A DNA stretch of 5,921 bases from Planctomycetota bacterium (GTDB lineage Bacteria > Planctomycetota > PLA2), in the NCBI GenBank assembly GCA_023150495.1, contig JAKLKT010000215.1, forward strand, positions 1-5,921, written 5' to 3'. The position numbers and the translations under genes are program-made. Under the pieces are notes generated by a model. The model made no database searches. It was not told where the DNA came from and saw nothing but the letters and a program-made list of their open reading frames with translations. Of this stretch, positions 5,538-5,921 are shown piece after piece; within the stretch, counting starts at the first letter, position 1, and each line of letters starts with the position of its first letter.

Positions 5538-5921
5538 ATGGGAGGGCGTCCCGCGGTCGCGAAGGCGCTGATCGTCTTCTTCGCGAGCCTCACGGCAATC
5601 ACGGTGGTCGGCTTCCTCATCCCCTGGCGCCGCGAGGTGGCGTCGGAGGAGGGGAAGGGGATCGACCTCACGATCACGTATCTCCTCGTCGTGGCGGGGA
5701 TCCTCGTCGTCCTCGGCCACGTGATCCTCGTCCGGTTCATCTGGAAGTCGTCCGGGACCGAGGGCGTCGCCTACGGACGGCCGAGCAAGCGGGCGGAGTG
5801 GGCGTGGAGCATCATCCCGGTGCTCCTCATGCTCGTGCTCTCCGAGGCGGGCGTGCTCGTCGTGAGCGGGCCCGTCTGGGACTCGCTCTACTCGGAGAAG
5901 CCCGAGAATCCGGTCATCCTC
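5538..5921 (+). CDS. coxB: Cytochrome c oxidase subunit II, N-terminal part (cut by window edge)
   Basis: ATG 5538 opens a frame that continues, without a stop, to the last base, giving 128 residues. Three hydrophobic segments are seen: about 8-30, 45-68 and 92-110. The segment R-A-E-W-A-W-S-I-I-P (residues 85-94) matches the subunit II signature at the start of the second core helix (E-x-x-W-x-x-x-P), and the following LLMLVLSEAGVLVV and W114 fit the helix and its exit to the periplasm. The CuA-binding cupredoxin domain would lie beyond the window, so whether this is a CuA-type cytochrome c oxidase or a quinol oxidase subunit cannot be read here; the SCO gene upstream favours CuA. The start lies 4 nt after the previous stop, with only a weak GAAG as ribosome site, suggesting co-translation with the cupredoxin gene. 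Confidence 0.8.
   Translation, partial: MGGRPAVAKALIVFFASLTAITVVGFLIPWRREVASEEGKGIDLTITYLLVVAGILVVLGHVILVRFIWKSSGTEGVAYGRPSKRAEWAWSIIPVLLMLVLSEAGVLVVSGPVWDSLYSEKPENPVIL

Noticed and set aside
2555..5740. A 1061-codon open frame on the minus strand
   Set aside because: It is antisense to five well-supported genes, reads as Arg/Glu/Pro/Asp-rich low complexity without domains, and arises from the near absence of A/T in the third positions of the + strand genes.
1..5921. CRISPR array, tRNA/rRNA, insertion sequence or phage features
   Set aside because: No spaced repeats, tRNA-like cloverleaf, transposase motif or terminal repeats were seen; the window is a compact co-directional respiratory gene cluster.

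Overview
The window is a very GC-rich bacterial segment, with G or C at nearly all third codon positions. All recognisable genes lie on the + strand. The gene set is that of the assembly and accessory part of an aerobic cytochrome c oxidase (heme-copper oxidase) cluster, running into the structural gene for oxidase subunit II at the right edge. This kind of cluster (membrane protein, ABC ATPase, ABC-2 permease, SCO, DUF420, subunit-I-like protein, cupredoxin lipoprotein, coxB) is what I associate with Planctomycetota, Myxococcota/Deltaproteobacteria, Acidobacteriota and related high-GC phyla. The sequence alone does not settle the phylum.

Layout. Positions 1-356 hold the C-terminal end of a multi-pass membrane protein, possibly a UbiA-type prenyltransferase. 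It is followed by an ABC ATPase (353-1291), its ABC-2 permease (1288-2055), a SCO-type copper chaperone lipoprotein (2052-2636) and a DUF420 membrane protein (2633-3043, TTG start). Each junction among these is a 4-nt stop/start overlap, so they look like one translationally coupled operon. A roughly 12-helix protein resembling heme-copper oxidase subunit I follows (3062-4351). Positions 4352-4702 look empty in an ordinary gene call but are not. After them come a cupredoxin-like lipoprotein (4703-5533) and the start of coxB (5538-5921, cut by the window edge).

Main discovery. The apparent gap holds a small gene at 4365-4595 that is interrupted only by one in-frame TGA at codon 21 (4425-4427). 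Read through, it encodes a 76-residue protein: signal-peptide-like N-terminus, a U-P-G-C-K motif (U = selenocysteine), a short periplasmic linker, one membrane helix and a basic tail. Exactly 11 nt after the TGA is a 6-bp hairpin closing a GGUC tetraloop. It sits on a further GC-rich lower stem that starts next to the TGA. This is the architecture of a bacterial SECIS element and closely matches the spacing and loop I recall for E. coli fdhF. I therefore call it a candidate selenoprotein with a UxxC redox or metal site, embedded among copper-delivery and oxidase-assembly genes. A TAGAAT extended -10 box lies 7 nt before its GTG start, suggesting its own, possibly leaderless, transcript.

How the parts may work together (inference). 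SCO and perhaps DUF420 help build the copper centres of the oxidase. The selenoprotein could supply a periplasmic thiol/selenol for reducing or loading copper sites in SCO, subunit II or the cupredoxin. The cupredoxin lipoprotein could be an electron or copper carrier for the oxidase that begins at 5538. The ABC pair has no substrate readable from sequence.
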